Shown: one piece after another, positions 25,827 to 35,617 of the stretch
How positions within the stretch are numbered: the stretch's first letter is position 1
Layout: the number at the start of each line of letters is the position of its first letter
NCBI RefSeq assembly: GCF_015595035.1
Contig: NZ_JADNRN010000002.1
Coordinates: 1 to 64,000 of the forward strand
Reading direction: 5' to 3'
DNA length: 64,000 nt
Source of the DNA: Marinibium conchae
GTDB taxonomy: Bacteria; Pseudomonadota; Gammaproteobacteria; Enterobacterales; Alteromonadaceae
Program-made: the position numbers and the translations under genes
The notes under the pieces: model-generated
What the model saw: the letters and a program-made list of their open reading frames with translations, nothing else
What the model was told of the DNA's origin: nothing
Database searches by the model: none

Positions 25827-28184
25827 TTAAAATAATGCAAGTTGTTGACTCGTGATGCTGTCAAAAGAGCCATCTATGAAAGGCAGTATTCCATCCGCGA
25901 TCGGCTTTATTTGTTTTTCTACGTAGTGTTCATAGTCGAGTTGGCTGCTTTGATACTCTATTGCTTGCGGGCCATTGAGGGTTATCACGTATGATATCCA
26001 AGCTTTATTCTGATATTTAAGGGCTTTACCTAGCGCTTGATTTTGTTCATCTGCCATTCTCGCTGCTTTAACATGGGGTGGTACATTTTTTACATAGAGC
26101 TTGAGATTTCGCCGAATACGTTTGCGATACACAAGCTGGTCGTCGAGCTTACCCGAGCGCGTATCGTTAATAATTTGCAACAAATACTCTTTTACGTTTT
26201 GTCCGGCAAAGACCATGGTATATAGCTTAAGTTGAAAGTTTTTTGCCAGTTGAGTCCAATCTGAACGCACAGTTTCTAGGCCTTTAAAGACTAGCTCCTC
26301 ACCGTTCTTGTTTGTTTTTAGGCCGGCATAACGCTTTTTACTACCAAGGTCTGAACCTCGAATAGTTGGCATTAAAAACTGACTAAAATGGGTTTCGAAC
26401 TCAATTTCTAAATGGCAATCGAGTTGATGCTTCTGACGAATGTCACTTTGCCACTTTTCATTGATTTCACTTGCAAGTGCTTCACCAATTTGCATGGCTT
26501 CTTGATTCGAATATTCTCCGTTTAACCACACAAAGGTGGAGTCGGTATCGCCATAGATTACTTCATAGCCGGCTTGCTTAATCCATTGTGCAGTAGTTTG
26601 CATAATATCGTGACCACGCAGCGTAATTGAACTGGCTAAACGGGTATCATAAAAAGGACAACCACCTGATCCCAATACGCCATAAAAAGAATTCATTAAA
26701 ATTTTTATGGCTTGGCTACGACTGGCATCGTTATTTCTCTTTGCTTCATCGCGTTGCTGCCAAAGCGATGTGATAATTTCAGGTAGAAAGTGTTTCTCAC
26801 GACTGAACTTAGCGCCCTTAAAGCCTTCAATTGCATCTTCGGGTGAAGCTAAGCCTTCAACCAAGCCAAGAGGATCTATTTTAAAGGTGCGAATGATCGA
26901 CGGGTAAAGACTTTTAAAATCGAGTACTAATACATGTTGATACAAACCGGGCTTTGAGCTCATTACATAGCCACCGGGGCTTGCAAGTCCACCATCTTCA
27001 GGTCGATTAGGGGCGACATAGCCCGCACGATGTAATTTGGGTAAATATAGATTTATAAAGGCAGCTACCGAGCCGCCCATTCGGTCAAGCTCAAGGCCGG
27101 TTAATTGGCTTCGCAGGCTTAAAAAGTCGAGTACTTTTGTGTGGGCGAATATAGCGAGTACTAGTTGGCAGTCCATTAAATTGTATTTGGCTAACTTAGG
27201 CTTATTGTGTTTGAAGTCATGCTCAATTTGGGCAAGTCTATCGTCAACATTTTCGGTTTGCTTACCCTTGCCAAGTAAAGACTGTGCAACATTCTCTAAA
27301 CTAAAACTGTCAAACTGGTAAGTGGCTGTTTTCAGCGCGTCAATGCCATCTACAACCACGCGACCAGCCATCGATACAAAGCCGTGATTGACCTCGTTTC
27401 TGGCATCTCGCCATGAGATAGCTTGCTGGTCGCGACCTAAGTTCAATTCCACCCGATACAAGGCGGCGCGTTTTATTAATAGACGAAAATCAAAGTTAAC
27501 CACATTCCAACCAATGATAATGTCGGGATCATATCGCTTAACGTGCGTAACAAATTGCTCAAGTAGCGCTTTTTCATTTTTCACCCAAATAACCCAGTCT
27601 TCGCAGGGCTCGGGCTCACCAATCATTAATACGCATTTGTGGTCATCGTTCGCCAGGCCAATCGAGAATAATTCACCTTGCTCACTGCATTCAATATCAA
27701 TCGATAAAAGGGTGAATTGCGGAACGAACAGGCTGGGTTTACATTGAACATTGTAAAGTTCAATAAGGTCACTTTTGCTAGACCTTAGCTCACCGCTAAA
27801 GGTTGCGCTACCATAAATAAAGCGCTCCATAAAATATCGGTCGCATGGGCGAATATCATCTTCATAACAGCAAACCTTATGCTCTTTTAGTAGTGTTTTG
27901 GCTTTGTATAGGGCCGAGTTTCGATTGAAGTAAAGACCCGCAACAGCTTGATGGTCGAAGGTTTTCAGTTCAAGTGGCTTATATTCATGATCGATGGCAT
28001 GTTGAGTCAGTAAGTCTCTTACCTTGAGCGCATCGTGTTGAAGAATGAAGAACAGCCCTTGCTGAGGGGGAGAGCTTGCTTTTACTATGCCTTCATGGGT
28101 TAAGAACCAGCATTCTATATAAGTCTTACCACCGCGCTCTACATGACGAGCACTAAGGATAAAACCTTCGAAGTGGCGTTGCAT
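25827..28184 (-). CDS. polB: DNA polymerase II
   Basis: Family B polymerase for damage tolerance and restart of replication. The ORF is open to 28319, but starting at the ATG at 28184 gives 785 aa beginning MQRHFEGFILSAR, matching E. coli Pol II in length and start; the longer start lies inside the terminator of the upstream gene. Exonuclease motif I is DIE with Asp163 and Glu165, motif II NVVNFDFRLL, motif III YNLMDCQLV. Polymerase motifs are DFKSLYPSII, KILMNSFYGVLG and YGDTDST (near 545). In E. coli polB is under LexA; I see no convincing LexA box in the 230 bp upstream here. Confidence 0.95.
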   Translation of the reverse strand: MQRHFEGFILSARHVERGGKTYIECWFLTHEGIVKASSPPQQGLFFILQHDALKVRDLLTQHAIDHEYKPLELKTFDHQAVAGLYFNRNSALYKAKTLLKEHKVCCYEDDIRPCDRYFMERFIYGSATFSGELRSSKSDLIELYNVQCKPSLFVPQFTLLSIDIECSEQGELFSIGLANDDHKCVLMIGEPEPCEDWVIWVKNEKALLEQFVTHVKRYDPDIIIGWNVVNFDFRLLIKRAALYRVELNLGRDQQAISWRDARNEVNHGFVSMAGRVVVDGIDALKTATYQFDSFSLENVAQSLLGKGKQTENVDDRLAQIEHDFKHNKPKLAKYNLMDCQLVLAIFAHTKVLDFLSLRSQLTGLELDRMGGSVAAFINLYLPKLHRAGYVAPNRPEDGGLASPGGYVMSSKPGLYQHVLVLDFKSLYPSIIRTFKIDPLGLVEGLASPEDAIEGFKGAKFSREKHFLPEIITSLWQQRDEAKRNNDASRSQAIKILMNSFYGVLGSGGCPFYDTRLASSITLRGHDIMQTTAQWIKQAGYEVIYGDTDSTFVWLNGEYSNQEAMQIGEALASEINEKWQSDIRQKHQLDCHLEIEFETHFSQFLMPTIRGSDLGSKKRYAGLKTNKNGEELVFKGLETVRSDWTQLAKNFQLKLYTMVFAGQNVKEYLLQIINDTRSGKLDDQLVYRKRIRRNLKLYVKNVPPHVKAARMADEQNQALGKALKYQNKAWISYVITLNGPQAIEYQSSQLDYEHYVEKQIKPIADGILPFIDGSFDSITSQQLALF

Positions 28185-28304
28185 TAATATAAGCCCTATA
28201 GAAAATCGATTAGTATTCTTGGTATGACTTACAACGGTAACTGCAAGTGAAGGGGATCGCAAGGCTGAGCCTTGCTTAAATAATTGACAAAAATCTACCG
28301 CTAC

Positions 28305-28343
28305 AAAAACGCGCCGCACTAGTTACCTAGAGGGCGCGTTTTT
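28305..28343 (-). terminator. Terminator of the DUF945 gene
   Basis: Perfect 11 bp stem aaaaacgcgcc / ggcgcgttttt around a 17-base loop, giving a T-tail on either strand. It lies between the DUF945 gene and polB, both on the minus strand, so it ends the DUF945 transcript about 70 bp after its stop. Confidence 0.85.
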
Positions 28344-28413
28344 CAGTCTTAACTCGCGCTTACAAAGCTTCCGCTATGAGGCTACAAGTGGGCATTTATT
28401 TAAATAATATACC

Positions 28414-29823
28414 CTACAAAGGTAATGGCATTGGATTACCATTTAGCAATGCTTCGCCATTTTCAAGTTTGAAGGTCATTGAGTAATCACCTTCTTCACT
28501 TACAACGAGCATGCCTTGAGCCGCAAACATGCCCAGCATGCCTTCTACTTGCTGCGAGGCAATTTGCATAATTTCATCATCGCTCATGCCACTCGTGCTC
28601 GGATCAGCAGCCATTTGGCTAGCAACAACCTGTGAGCCTACATACATTGCCATGGTTTTATCCATGTTGATGTCGGCATCCAATATCGCTTTACTTATCC
28701 AGAAAGACGGATCTTCAAGCATCGTAGGCATTTCTTCGATACCTTGGAGTTTAGTAAGTACTTTAGCGTCTATTGTGCCGCCATTGATGGAACCAGATAA
28801 CTCAGTAATATTAATTTCAGGATTAGCTGCCAACTGTGGGAGTAACTTATTCTCCATCAAATCCTGCATGGCAGCTTCCATTTGCAATGGATCGTTACCG
28901 AGCTCTTGAAGCGTTTCAAAAAGCACTCGCTCTAAGTTATTTATTTCAGTTTTTACTACTAGCTCTTTAGCTTTAAACTCGGGAGCACTGAGCGACTCAA
29001 TTGCGTAGTTGATATCCATATCCATCAACGCAGCATCCTTAGAAGTTGTCGATATAAAGTCGACAACAACATTGTGCATATCAAAACCTATCTCTTCAAC
29101 CGGCATATTCAACACCACTGAACCCACCGAAAAGGTTGACGAGGAGTTGTAAAATACGTTGTTGAGAACCTCAGAAAGTGGCAGTTCGATGTTTAAATCT
29201 AGCTTTACATCAGCTACTTTCAGGTCGTTTCCTTCGCCTACAACAGTAAATTCGGCCATCTCACCGCTGTATGTCGAGCTATCTCCGTCAGTGCCAACGC
29301 CATTCCAGCCACTGAATAAAACGTCGTTCCCATTATTATTTTCAGCATTTACGCTAAAGCTTGGTATTGCATCGGTGTAGGATGTGCCACCAAATAGGCC
29401 AACTTCACCTGCTAGACTGTAAAAACGTTTATCTGCGGCGTAGTCTAGGTACTCACGGAAGGTATCTTCATTGCTTGTTGATTTAAACGCAGACAATCCC
29501 AAACCAAAACCATTTAACGTCAATACAGGGCCATGTTGAGCTTCAATGTTCAGAGTGAAACTCATTGTATCGCTTAATTCTGCAATATCGCTTGCAGATA
29601 GACCAAGATCTTCATACATGTCAGTTGGCAGACCAAAGGTAAGCACTGCTTCGGTCGAAAACCAGCCAATGCTTCTGCTATCAATTGTAGCTGTGTACCC
29701 GGGGTTGGCGTTGACACTTTCTATGAACGAGTCAAGTGACGAATTGAAACCGTTGCCAGTAACTTTTGGGCCGATTAGGCCAACCGCGGCAAGCGTAGCA
29801 ATAGGGATAATAATTTTTTTCAT
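28414..29823 (-). CDS. YdgA-type DUF945 envelope protein
   Basis: The N-terminus MKKIIIPIATLAAVGLIGPKV is a signal or membrane anchor, followed by the family-typical stretch in which a GYT.T...R.IGWFSTEA pattern appears (residues 41-61). The 469-residue protein is otherwise exported, acidic and repetitive in beta-strand and amphipathic segments (VVLNMPVEEIGFDMHNV, QVEGMLGMF). DUF945 proteins such as E. coli YdgA are periplasmic or inner-membrane anchored with unclear function, possibly AsmA-like. Ribosome binding site aagga is well placed. Single-gene unit with its own terminator. Confidence 0.8.
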   Translation of the reverse strand: MKKIIIPIATLAAVGLIGPKVTGNGFNSSLDSFIESVNANPGYTATIDSRSIGWFSTEAVLTFGLPTDMYEDLGLSASDIAELSDTMSFTLNIEAQHGPVLTLNGFGLGLSAFKSTSNEDTFREYLDYAADKRFYSLAGEVGLFGGTSYTDAIPSFSVNAENNNGNDVLFSGWNGVGTDGDSSTYSGEMAEFTVVGEGNDLKVADVKLDLNIELPLSEVLNNVFYNSSSTFSVGSVVLNMPVEEIGFDMHNVVVDFISTTSKDAALMDMDINYAIESLSAPEFKAKELVVKTEINNLERVLFETLQELGNDPLQMEAAMQDLMENKLLPQLAANPEINITELSGSINGGTIDAKVLTKLQGIEEMPTMLEDPSFWISKAILDADINMDKTMAMYVGSQVVASQMAADPSTSGMSDDEIMQIASQQVEGMLGMFAAQGMLVVSEEGDYSMTFKLENGEALLNGNPMPLPL

Positions 29824-30010
29824 AATACTTCCTTGTTAGGAGAACGACTTCGAGGGCTAAGCCTCACGTTAAACGCTGCTTTCTACACATCGTACCAGTT
29901 ATAATACACGACAGTGCCCTGTACTAAAAGTATTGATACATCGAATATCTGGAACGATAACTAAGCTTTGACCCGTCTATGAAGCAGTATTCGTTAAATC
30001 AAAAAAGGTA

Positions 30011-31870
30011 CTATTTATTCGAGTTTGCTAATTGCTCATCAATAAAGTTGTTAATGTGTTCCTCGAGAACAAATAGGGGGACCGAGCCATTGGCTAAAAC
30101 TGCATCATGGAAGTCACGAATATCGAAATTTTCACCAAGAACTTTTTCTGCTTTAGCGCGCAATTCCTTAATTTTGATCTCACCTATTTTGTAAGAGAGT
30201 GCCTGCCCAGGCCAAGAAATATAGCGATCGATTTCTGTATTTACGTTGTGCTCAGAAAGCGCCGTATTTTCCATCATATAATAAACCGCTTTGTCTCGAC
30301 TCCAGTCGAACATATGCATACCCGTATCAACAACTAGTCGGCAGGCGCGCCACATCTCATAGCTCAAGCGTCCGAAATCGTCATAAGGGTCTTCATAAAT
30401 ACCGACTTCTACTCCAAGATATTCTGAGTACAAACCCCAACCCTCACCGAAGGCTGAAATGTAAGTAGACCTTCGCACATTGGGCAGTTCGTCCATTTCA
30501 GCCGCTAACATGATTTGTAAGTGATGACCTGGAACTGCTTCATGTAGGGTCAGTGCTGGGAGGGCATACAAAGGGCGTTTATCGAGCGCGTAGGTATTAA
30601 CCCAATAATAGCCGGGTTGATCATCGGAGCGCGGGGAAATATAACGCCCAGTCGTATATTTAGGCGCTATGCTATCGGGCACGGGAGCAACACCGTAGGG
30701 TGTGCGTGGTAGCTTTTTAAATAATTTGGGAAGTTGCGCATCCATCTTCTTGGAAATATAAGAAGCGGTAATAATTAGATCTTCGGGCGTTTGTGCATAG
30801 AAGCGAGGGTCGGTACGTAAAAAACGAATGAAATCGTTAATGTCGCCGTCAAACTCCAACTTGTCGACAATTTCTTGCATTTCAGCACGGATCCGCGCTA
30901 CTTCAGCTAAACCTATGTCATGGATTTCTTGAGCCGACATGTCGGTAGTTGTAAAGTGCTTTATTCTATTTTCGTAAAAAGCACTGCCATTGGGCCATGT
31001 TTTAACGGCGATGTCGCTTTTTGCATTTGGAATATATTCATCGGTGAGAAAGTCGTAAAAATCAGAATAAGCTTGATTGACCTTCGCAATAGCCTGTTCA
31101 GCATCGCTTATTACCTGACTGGTTTTTAACTCATCTGGCATGGTGTCGAAAGCGTTAAAAAAGCCACTTTCCCGCGGTGTTTCACTTAAGAAGGTTTCAA
31201 CTGAGTCTTCAAAGCCTTTCAAAACAGCCTTGGGCTGTACATGACCTGACTTCATGCCCGTTTTCATATAGGCGATTTGTTGTTCAAAATGAGCTGGAAT
31301 TTCGTTTAAGAGCATCATATATTGCGCGAGTTGCTTTGCATTTTTGATGCTAGCGCCGGTGGCACGGTTCCCAATAGCGCTATGGAAGCCATATTCCGAG
31401 GTAATAGGCACCAAGTATTCTTTATATTTGTACTGATCAACGTAATTTTGAAGGCGATACTTTTGCATTAGTAGCGAAATATTATCGGTGGTCGACAAAA
31501 CAGAGCTGTCGATGTTATCTAAGGTAGCTAAGTAGCCTTCAAATGTCGCTGCATTTTTGGCGAGAGCTTCTGGACGAATATCAGGCAAGGCCGAAGAAGA
31601 CTCTTCGCCATGGCTTTTGGCCAAGGTAGGGGAGATGCTCAGCTCGTAGGCCCAAATTTCGTCTAATAGAGAGTGAAGTTGCTCAGAGCTTTGTTTTTGG
31701 CTAAGAGCAATTGACTGGCTTTCAGAAACTTGCACCACACTTGAATTCGAATCGGTAGAGCCGCAACCCGACATCATTGTTGCCAAGGCCAAGGTAAGTG
31801 CCATCGATACGGCTTTTTTTGTAGCGAATTTTTTAGTTGCTTGCGAGTTGCTGGTGGCTGTCATGCTCAT
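30011..31870 (-). CDS. DUF885 family zinc-peptidase-like lipoprotein
   Basis: The signal peptide ends in lipobox MSGC (Cys36), so the 619-residue protein is a lipoprotein. The zinc motif is HEAVPGHH (LTLHEAVPGHHLQIML), and other DUF885 landmarks are present (SAFGEGWGLYSEYLG, YISWPGQALSYKIGE). The family is related to M3/M32-type metallopeptidases and is presumed proteolytic. Third gene of a tetR - metallo-hydrolase - DUF885 operon: it starts 12 bp after the metallo-hydrolase stop, with aaggga as ribosome binding site. Confidence 0.88.
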   Translation of the reverse strand: MSMTATSNSQATKKFATKKAVSMALTLALATMMSGCGSTDSNSSVVQVSESQSIALSQKQSSEQLHSLLDEIWAYELSISPTLAKSHGEESSSALPDIRPEALAKNAATFEGYLATLDNIDSSVLSTTDNISLLMQKYRLQNYVDQYKYKEYLVPITSEYGFHSAIGNRATGASIKNAKQLAQYMMLLNEIPAHFEQQIAYMKTGMKSGHVQPKAVLKGFEDSVETFLSETPRESGFFNAFDTMPDELKTSQVISDAEQAIAKVNQAYSDFYDFLTDEYIPNAKSDIAVKTWPNGSAFYENRIKHFTTTDMSAQEIHDIGLAEVARIRAEMQEIVDKLEFDGDINDFIRFLRTDPRFYAQTPEDLIITASYISKKMDAQLPKLFKKLPRTPYGVAPVPDSIAPKYTTGRYISPRSDDQPGYYWVNTYALDKRPLYALPALTLHEAVPGHHLQIMLAAEMDELPNVRRSTYISAFGEGWGLYSEYLGVEVGIYEDPYDDFGRLSYEMWRACRLVVDTGMHMFDWSRDKAVYYMMENTALSEHNVNTEIDRYISWPGQALSYKIGEIKIKELRAKAEKVLGENFDIRDFHDAVLANGSVPLFVLEEHINNFIDEQLANSNK

Positions 31871-31882
31871 ATTATCCCTTGA

Positions 31883-33016
31883 TCAATCATTTTTTATTGT
31901 TATTGCTTTGCTCTCACCAATTGCCATTGTATTAAAGGCAGAACTTGGCAGGCCTAAAAGCTCGCGTTGTTTTTCTAATTCTATAAGCGGTGCGCCAGGC
32001 TCTTCAGCCGTTAACGGAAAGGTTCCCCAATGCATGCCTATCGATTGTTTAGCGTTAATATCCAAGTGTATCTGCAGCGCTTCTTTGGGGTCGACGTGAT
32101 ACTTTTGCATGAACCAACGAGGAGCATAGGCTCCAATCGGAATAAGCGCCAAATCGATTTGCTCTACTGCACCGCCTATCTCTTTAAATTGTACTGAATT
32201 ATAACCGGTATCACCTGCGAACCAAACATGAAAGCCTGCGATATTAATCGACCAACTAGCCCATAGCGTAGTTAGCCGATCAGCCAAACCTCTGGCCGAC
32301 CAATGCTGGCTAGGTAGCGCGAGGATATCTGCGGAAGCGAAGGCATTTTGCGCGCTGGCTTTGTCCCACCAATCCAGTTCACTAATGTTATTCGCATTTA
32401 TGCCTTCGTCAAGCAAGTGAGCTTTTAAGCCTAAGGGCACAAAAAAACGAGTCGGCGACACTTGTGCCTGGCTTTTCTGACCAAGCATTTCCAGCGTGCT
32501 ATTGTCGAGGTGGTCGTAATGGTTATGGCTAATGATCACGACATCAATATTGGGAAGTGCTTCATAGTCCATAGCATGAGGAACATACCGATGCGGGCCT
32601 GCGAAGGAGAGTGGCGATGCTCGGTCAGTAAAAATAGGGTCGGTTAAGACGCTCAAGCCTTTGTATTGTATCAGAAACATTGAGTGGCCAAGCCAAGTTA
32701 CTAAAGCTTGGTCGGCATCTCCTTTTAGGTCACTTTTTGCCTGAATGCGAGCTACATCAGCTTCCTGAAAGGGTACTTGCGAGGCGAGAGCAGGGTGGTC
32801 AGCCCACACATCTTCGCCTAATATTCGCATTTCAAGAAAATCAAAAAAGCTTTTATCGGTGTCTTCAATGTAGAGATTTTGAAAGCCGTCGGCACTGTGA
32901 TGCGCTTTGCGTTGTTGTTCGTTGCCCGGCTTACTTACACAAGCACTTAGTATCGAAAATCCAACTAGACTAAGAATGATGAAGTGCGGCTTAAGTTTTT
33001 GATGTATAGCGCTCAT
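31883..33016 (-). CDS. Metallo-beta-lactamase fold hydrolase, NAPE-PLD/UlaG-like lipoprotein
   Basis: The N-terminus has a lipobox LSAC near residue 26. The MBL fold is shown by VTWLGHSMFLIQ, TDPIFTDRASP, and the zinc motif SHNHYDHLD (HxHxDH), with later ligands in WFAGDTGYN and GMHWGTFPL. It resembles the group containing N-acyl-phosphatidylethanolamine phospholipase D and RomA/outer membrane MBL proteins, which act on phospholipids or lactones. It lies 7 bp after the TetR gene and 12 bp before the DUF885 gene. Substrate not predictable from sequence. Confidence 0.88.
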   Translation of the reverse strand: MSAIHQKLKPHFIILSLVGFSILSACVSKPGNEQQRKAHHSADGFQNLYIEDTDKSFFDFLEMRILGEDVWADHPALASQVPFQEADVARIQAKSDLKGDADQALVTWLGHSMFLIQYKGLSVLTDPIFTDRASPLSFAGPHRYVPHAMDYEALPNIDVVIISHNHYDHLDNSTLEMLGQKSQAQVSPTRFFVPLGLKAHLLDEGINANNISELDWWDKASAQNAFASADILALPSQHWSARGLADRLTTLWASWSINIAGFHVWFAGDTGYNSVQFKEIGGAVEQIDLALIPIGAYAPRWFMQKYHVDPKEALQIHLDINAKQSIGMHWGTFPLTAEEPGAPLIELEKQRELLGLPSSAFNTMAIGESKAITIKND

Positions 33017-33023
33017 GAAGGCC

Positions 33024-33599
33024 TTAGTTTTCTACACTTTTGAGTAATTGACGCATGGCAATCAATACGTCGTTTTGGCCATCTTGCAGAATGCTTGAAA
33101 TAGCAAAACCTTGGGTGAAGCAAGTAAGCTGTAAGGCGACCGATTCAATGTTAATGTCGGCTCGGATCTCCTTGTGTTTCTGCGCTCGCTCTAAACAACT
33201 AATGAAGCATAGTTGCAACGAGTCGTAATAATGGCGAGCAATACTTTGTATCTCAATATCGACTCGCCCTAATTCACTGATACTATTAACAAGCAAGCAA
33301 CCTTGCGACAAAATGAGTTGATGATAGGCCCTAAAGTAGTTCTCTATTGCAAGTGTGCCAGGCTCTGACCTGTTGAGTAAGCTTTCTTGGCACTTCGATA
33401 AATGGGAGCTGATATAAGTGTTTAGTACGGCATAAAGGAAAGCTTTCTTGCTACCAAATTCGATGTAAAAAGCTCTGCGGTTGAATTGGGTACGAGCGAT
33501 TATTTCGTCCATCGACGCGTTGGCAAAACCATGCTCAGTAAATATTTCTATTGCGAACATTTTGACGTCGCTGAGGTCATATTGTGCTTTTTTGGGCAT
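33024..33599 (-). CDS. TetR/AcrR family transcription regulator
   Basis: The ORF extends to 33626, but the ATG at 33599 (MPKKAQYDL) has the ribosome binding site gagga and starts a normal TetR protein of 191 aa. The helix-turn-helix is IFTEHGFANASMDEIIART followed by FNRRAFYIEFGSKKAFL. The C-terminal ligand domain is unassigned. As the first gene of the operon with an MBL-fold hydrolase and a DUF885 peptidase, it is likely autoregulatory and may also affect the divergent M28 peptidase gene 205 bp away. Confidence 0.9.
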   Translation of the reverse strand: MPKKAQYDLSDVKMFAIEIFTEHGFANASMDEIIARTQFNRRAFYIEFGSKKAFLYAVLNTYISSHLSKCQESLLNRSEPGTLAIENYFRAYHQLILSQGCLLVNSISELGRVDIEIQSIARHYYDSLQLCFISCLERAQKHKEIRADINIESVALQLTCFTQGFAISSILQDGQNDVLIAMRQLLKSVEN

Positions 33600-33804
33600 C
33601 GCCGTGTTCCTCGCCGACCTATACAATTCAGTGCTTTAGGTATAACAGGCTTTTGACTTTTTTCCAAATTTTTAGCTGAGTTTACAGCTTCACTTCCAAG
33701 CGAAATGTTACACAATATTTCAAAAGGCAAAGCGCAGCCGCAATTAATTGCTAGTTATGTTATAAAATGCCGGAAAAAAACTCACACACTATAAGAGACA
33801 AGCT

Positions 33805-35472
33805 ATGAATCGTTCTATTAACGCTCTACTAAAAACGACATTAGTAGCAGCAACCAGCATTTTGGTTTTTGGCTGCGCGAGCACCAGCAACAACGCAAGC
33901 CTGAATGCGACAACCCAACCCAATATTGAAAACATCAAGGCACACATGCACTTCCTAGCAGACGACTTGTTAGAAGGTCGTGAAACAGGCTCGAGAGGTC
34001 ATGAAATTGCGTCACTTTACATTGCTGGCGAATTTGCTAAATATGGCCTCAAGCCTGGTGGTGACGATGGCACATATATTCAACGCATCAACTTTAGAAA
34101 AGGCTTGTTAGTTCAAGAATCTCCTACGTTTAGCGTTGAATCCGATAGCGGTGAATCTTTTGAGTTCTCATACCCCGATGACTTTTTAAGTGGGCCTAAT
34201 TTAGTTGCCGAAGAAGCGACGATAACGGCCCCTATCGTGTTTGTCGGCTATGGTATTTCCGCACCTGAACTCGATCATGATGATTATGCTGGTATCGATG
34301 TAGAAGGTAAGATTGTATTAGCACTCTCAGGTAAGCCAAAATCCTTCCCTTCTGAACTAGGTTCGCACCTTGCATCAGGTGCAAATAAGTCTAAATATGC
34401 GGCCGAGCGCGGCGCTGTTGGTTACGTGACCATACCAAGTCCTCAGCGTGAAGCAGCTCGCCCATATAAAAATATGATGAATTACATATTCTCACCACGC
34501 ATGCGCTGGGTTCAAGATGACGGTAACCCTTCTAGTGTTGAGCCTGGTTTAGTTGGTAGTGCCTATTTAAGTCCGCCTGCTATTGAAAAGTTATTTGCGC
34601 TTGGGTCAACCCCTATCTCAGAAGTGCATGCTCAGTTAGAGAATGATGAAGTACCAAGTGCTTTTGATATTCCAGCGACGATTACCTTAAGTCGTGAAAC
34701 TACTCACGAAAACCTTTCTAGTCCGAATGTTGTTGGGATTTTAGAAGGCAGCGACCCAGTACTTAAAAATGAGTATGTTGTTTACACAGCGCATTCTGAC
34801 CACATTGGCATTTCTAAAAGTGTCGAGAAAGATAAGATCAATAATGGCGCGATGGACAATGCCTCAGGTACGTCGGTGTTAATGGAAACAGCAAGAATGT
34901 TTGCTTCCCTACCTACGCCGCCAAAGCGTTCTATTATTTTCTTGGCAGTGACGGGTGAAGAAAAAGGCCTGTTGGGCGCTGATTATTTTGCTCGAAACCC
35001 GACCGTACCCCAAGAGAATCTGATCGCGAACGTTAACCTTGATATGCCAATTTTAACCTTCGAGTTTGCTGATGTTATCGCTTTCGGCGCCGACCACTCA
35101 TCAATGAAAGCGTCGGTAGAAGCGGCAACTAAAAATGTAGGTATTACCTTGAGCGATGATCCTTGGCCAGAGCTAAATTTGTTTACCCGTTCTGATCATT
35201 ACAGCTTCGTTAAGCAAGGTATCCCAGCAGTATTTTTAGTGCCTGGTATCCAATCTAAAGATCCAGAAATTGATGGTAGCAAAGTGTTGCAGAACTTTTT
35301 GGGAACCAACTATCACCGCCCAGGCGATGATATGACTCAGCCCTTCAAGTGGAACGCAGCAACGACATTTACTGAAGTAAATTTCCAAATCGGCCTCACT
35401 TTAGCAAATCAAGCGGAGCGCCCAACATGGAATGAAGGTGACTTCTTCGGCGACACATTCTCTAAGAAATAA
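33805..35472 (+). CDS. M28 family aminopeptidase lipoprotein with PA domain
   Basis: A lipoprotein signal ends in VFGC (Cys24). A protease-associated (PA) domain lies between about 110 and 300. The M28 catalytic domain has the expected zinc ligands and catalytic acid: HSDHIG, AMDNASGTS, TGEEKGLLG, NLDMP and a final NYHRPGDD. Substrates of the family are N-terminal residues of peptides, handled outside the cytoplasm. It has its own short transcript, ended by a hairpin at 35484, and is divergent from the TetR operon. Confidence 0.92.
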   Translation: MNRSINALLKTTLVAATSILVFGCASTSNNASLNATTQPNIENIKAHMHFLADDLLEGRETGSRGHEIASLYIAGEFAKYGLKPGGDDGTYIQRINFRKGLLVQESPTFSVESDSGESFEFSYPDDFLSGPNLVAEEATITAPIVFVGYGISAPELDHDDYAGIDVEGKIVLALSGKPKSFPSELGSHLASGANKSKYAAERGAVGYVTIPSPQREAARPYKNMMNYIFSPRMRWVQDDGNPSSVEPGLVGSAYLSPPAIEKLFALGSTPISEVHAQLENDEVPSAFDIPATITLSRETTHENLSSPNVVGILEGSDPVLKNEYVVYTAHSDHIGISKSVEKDKINNGAMDNASGTSVLMETARMFASLPTPPKRSIIFLAVTGEEKGLLGADYFARNPTVPQENLIANVNLDMPILTFEFADVIAFGADHSSMKASVEAATKNVGITLSDDPWPELNLFTRSDHYSFVKQGIPAVFLVPGIQSKDPEIDGSKVLQNFLGTNYHRPGDDMTQPFKWNAATTFTEVNFQIGLTLANQAERPTWNEGDFFGDTFSKK

Positions 35473-35483
35473 GCCAAATACTG

Positions 35484-35506
35484 GCGCGATGGTTCATTCA
35501 TCGCGC
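35484..35506. terminator. Hairpin after the M28 peptidase gene
   Basis: Perfect 8 bp stem gcgcgatg / catcgcgc with a seven-base loop starting 12 bp after the stop codon. No T-run follows, so termination would be weak or factor assisted. Confidence 0.45.
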
Positions 35507-35617
35507 TAGCTCCAGCCACGTCCCGACCTAGCACTATCTCAACGACATTGTTAAATGTTAGAAATATAGGATAGACTTTAGCCTTTCCCTACTGGTTATT
35601 GGCGTGACTCTTTCTAT

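Noticed and set aside
28185-28420. LexA box upstream of polB
   Set aside because: No CTGT-N8-ACAG match with one or fewer mismatches was seen by eye; a weaker site cannot be excluded.
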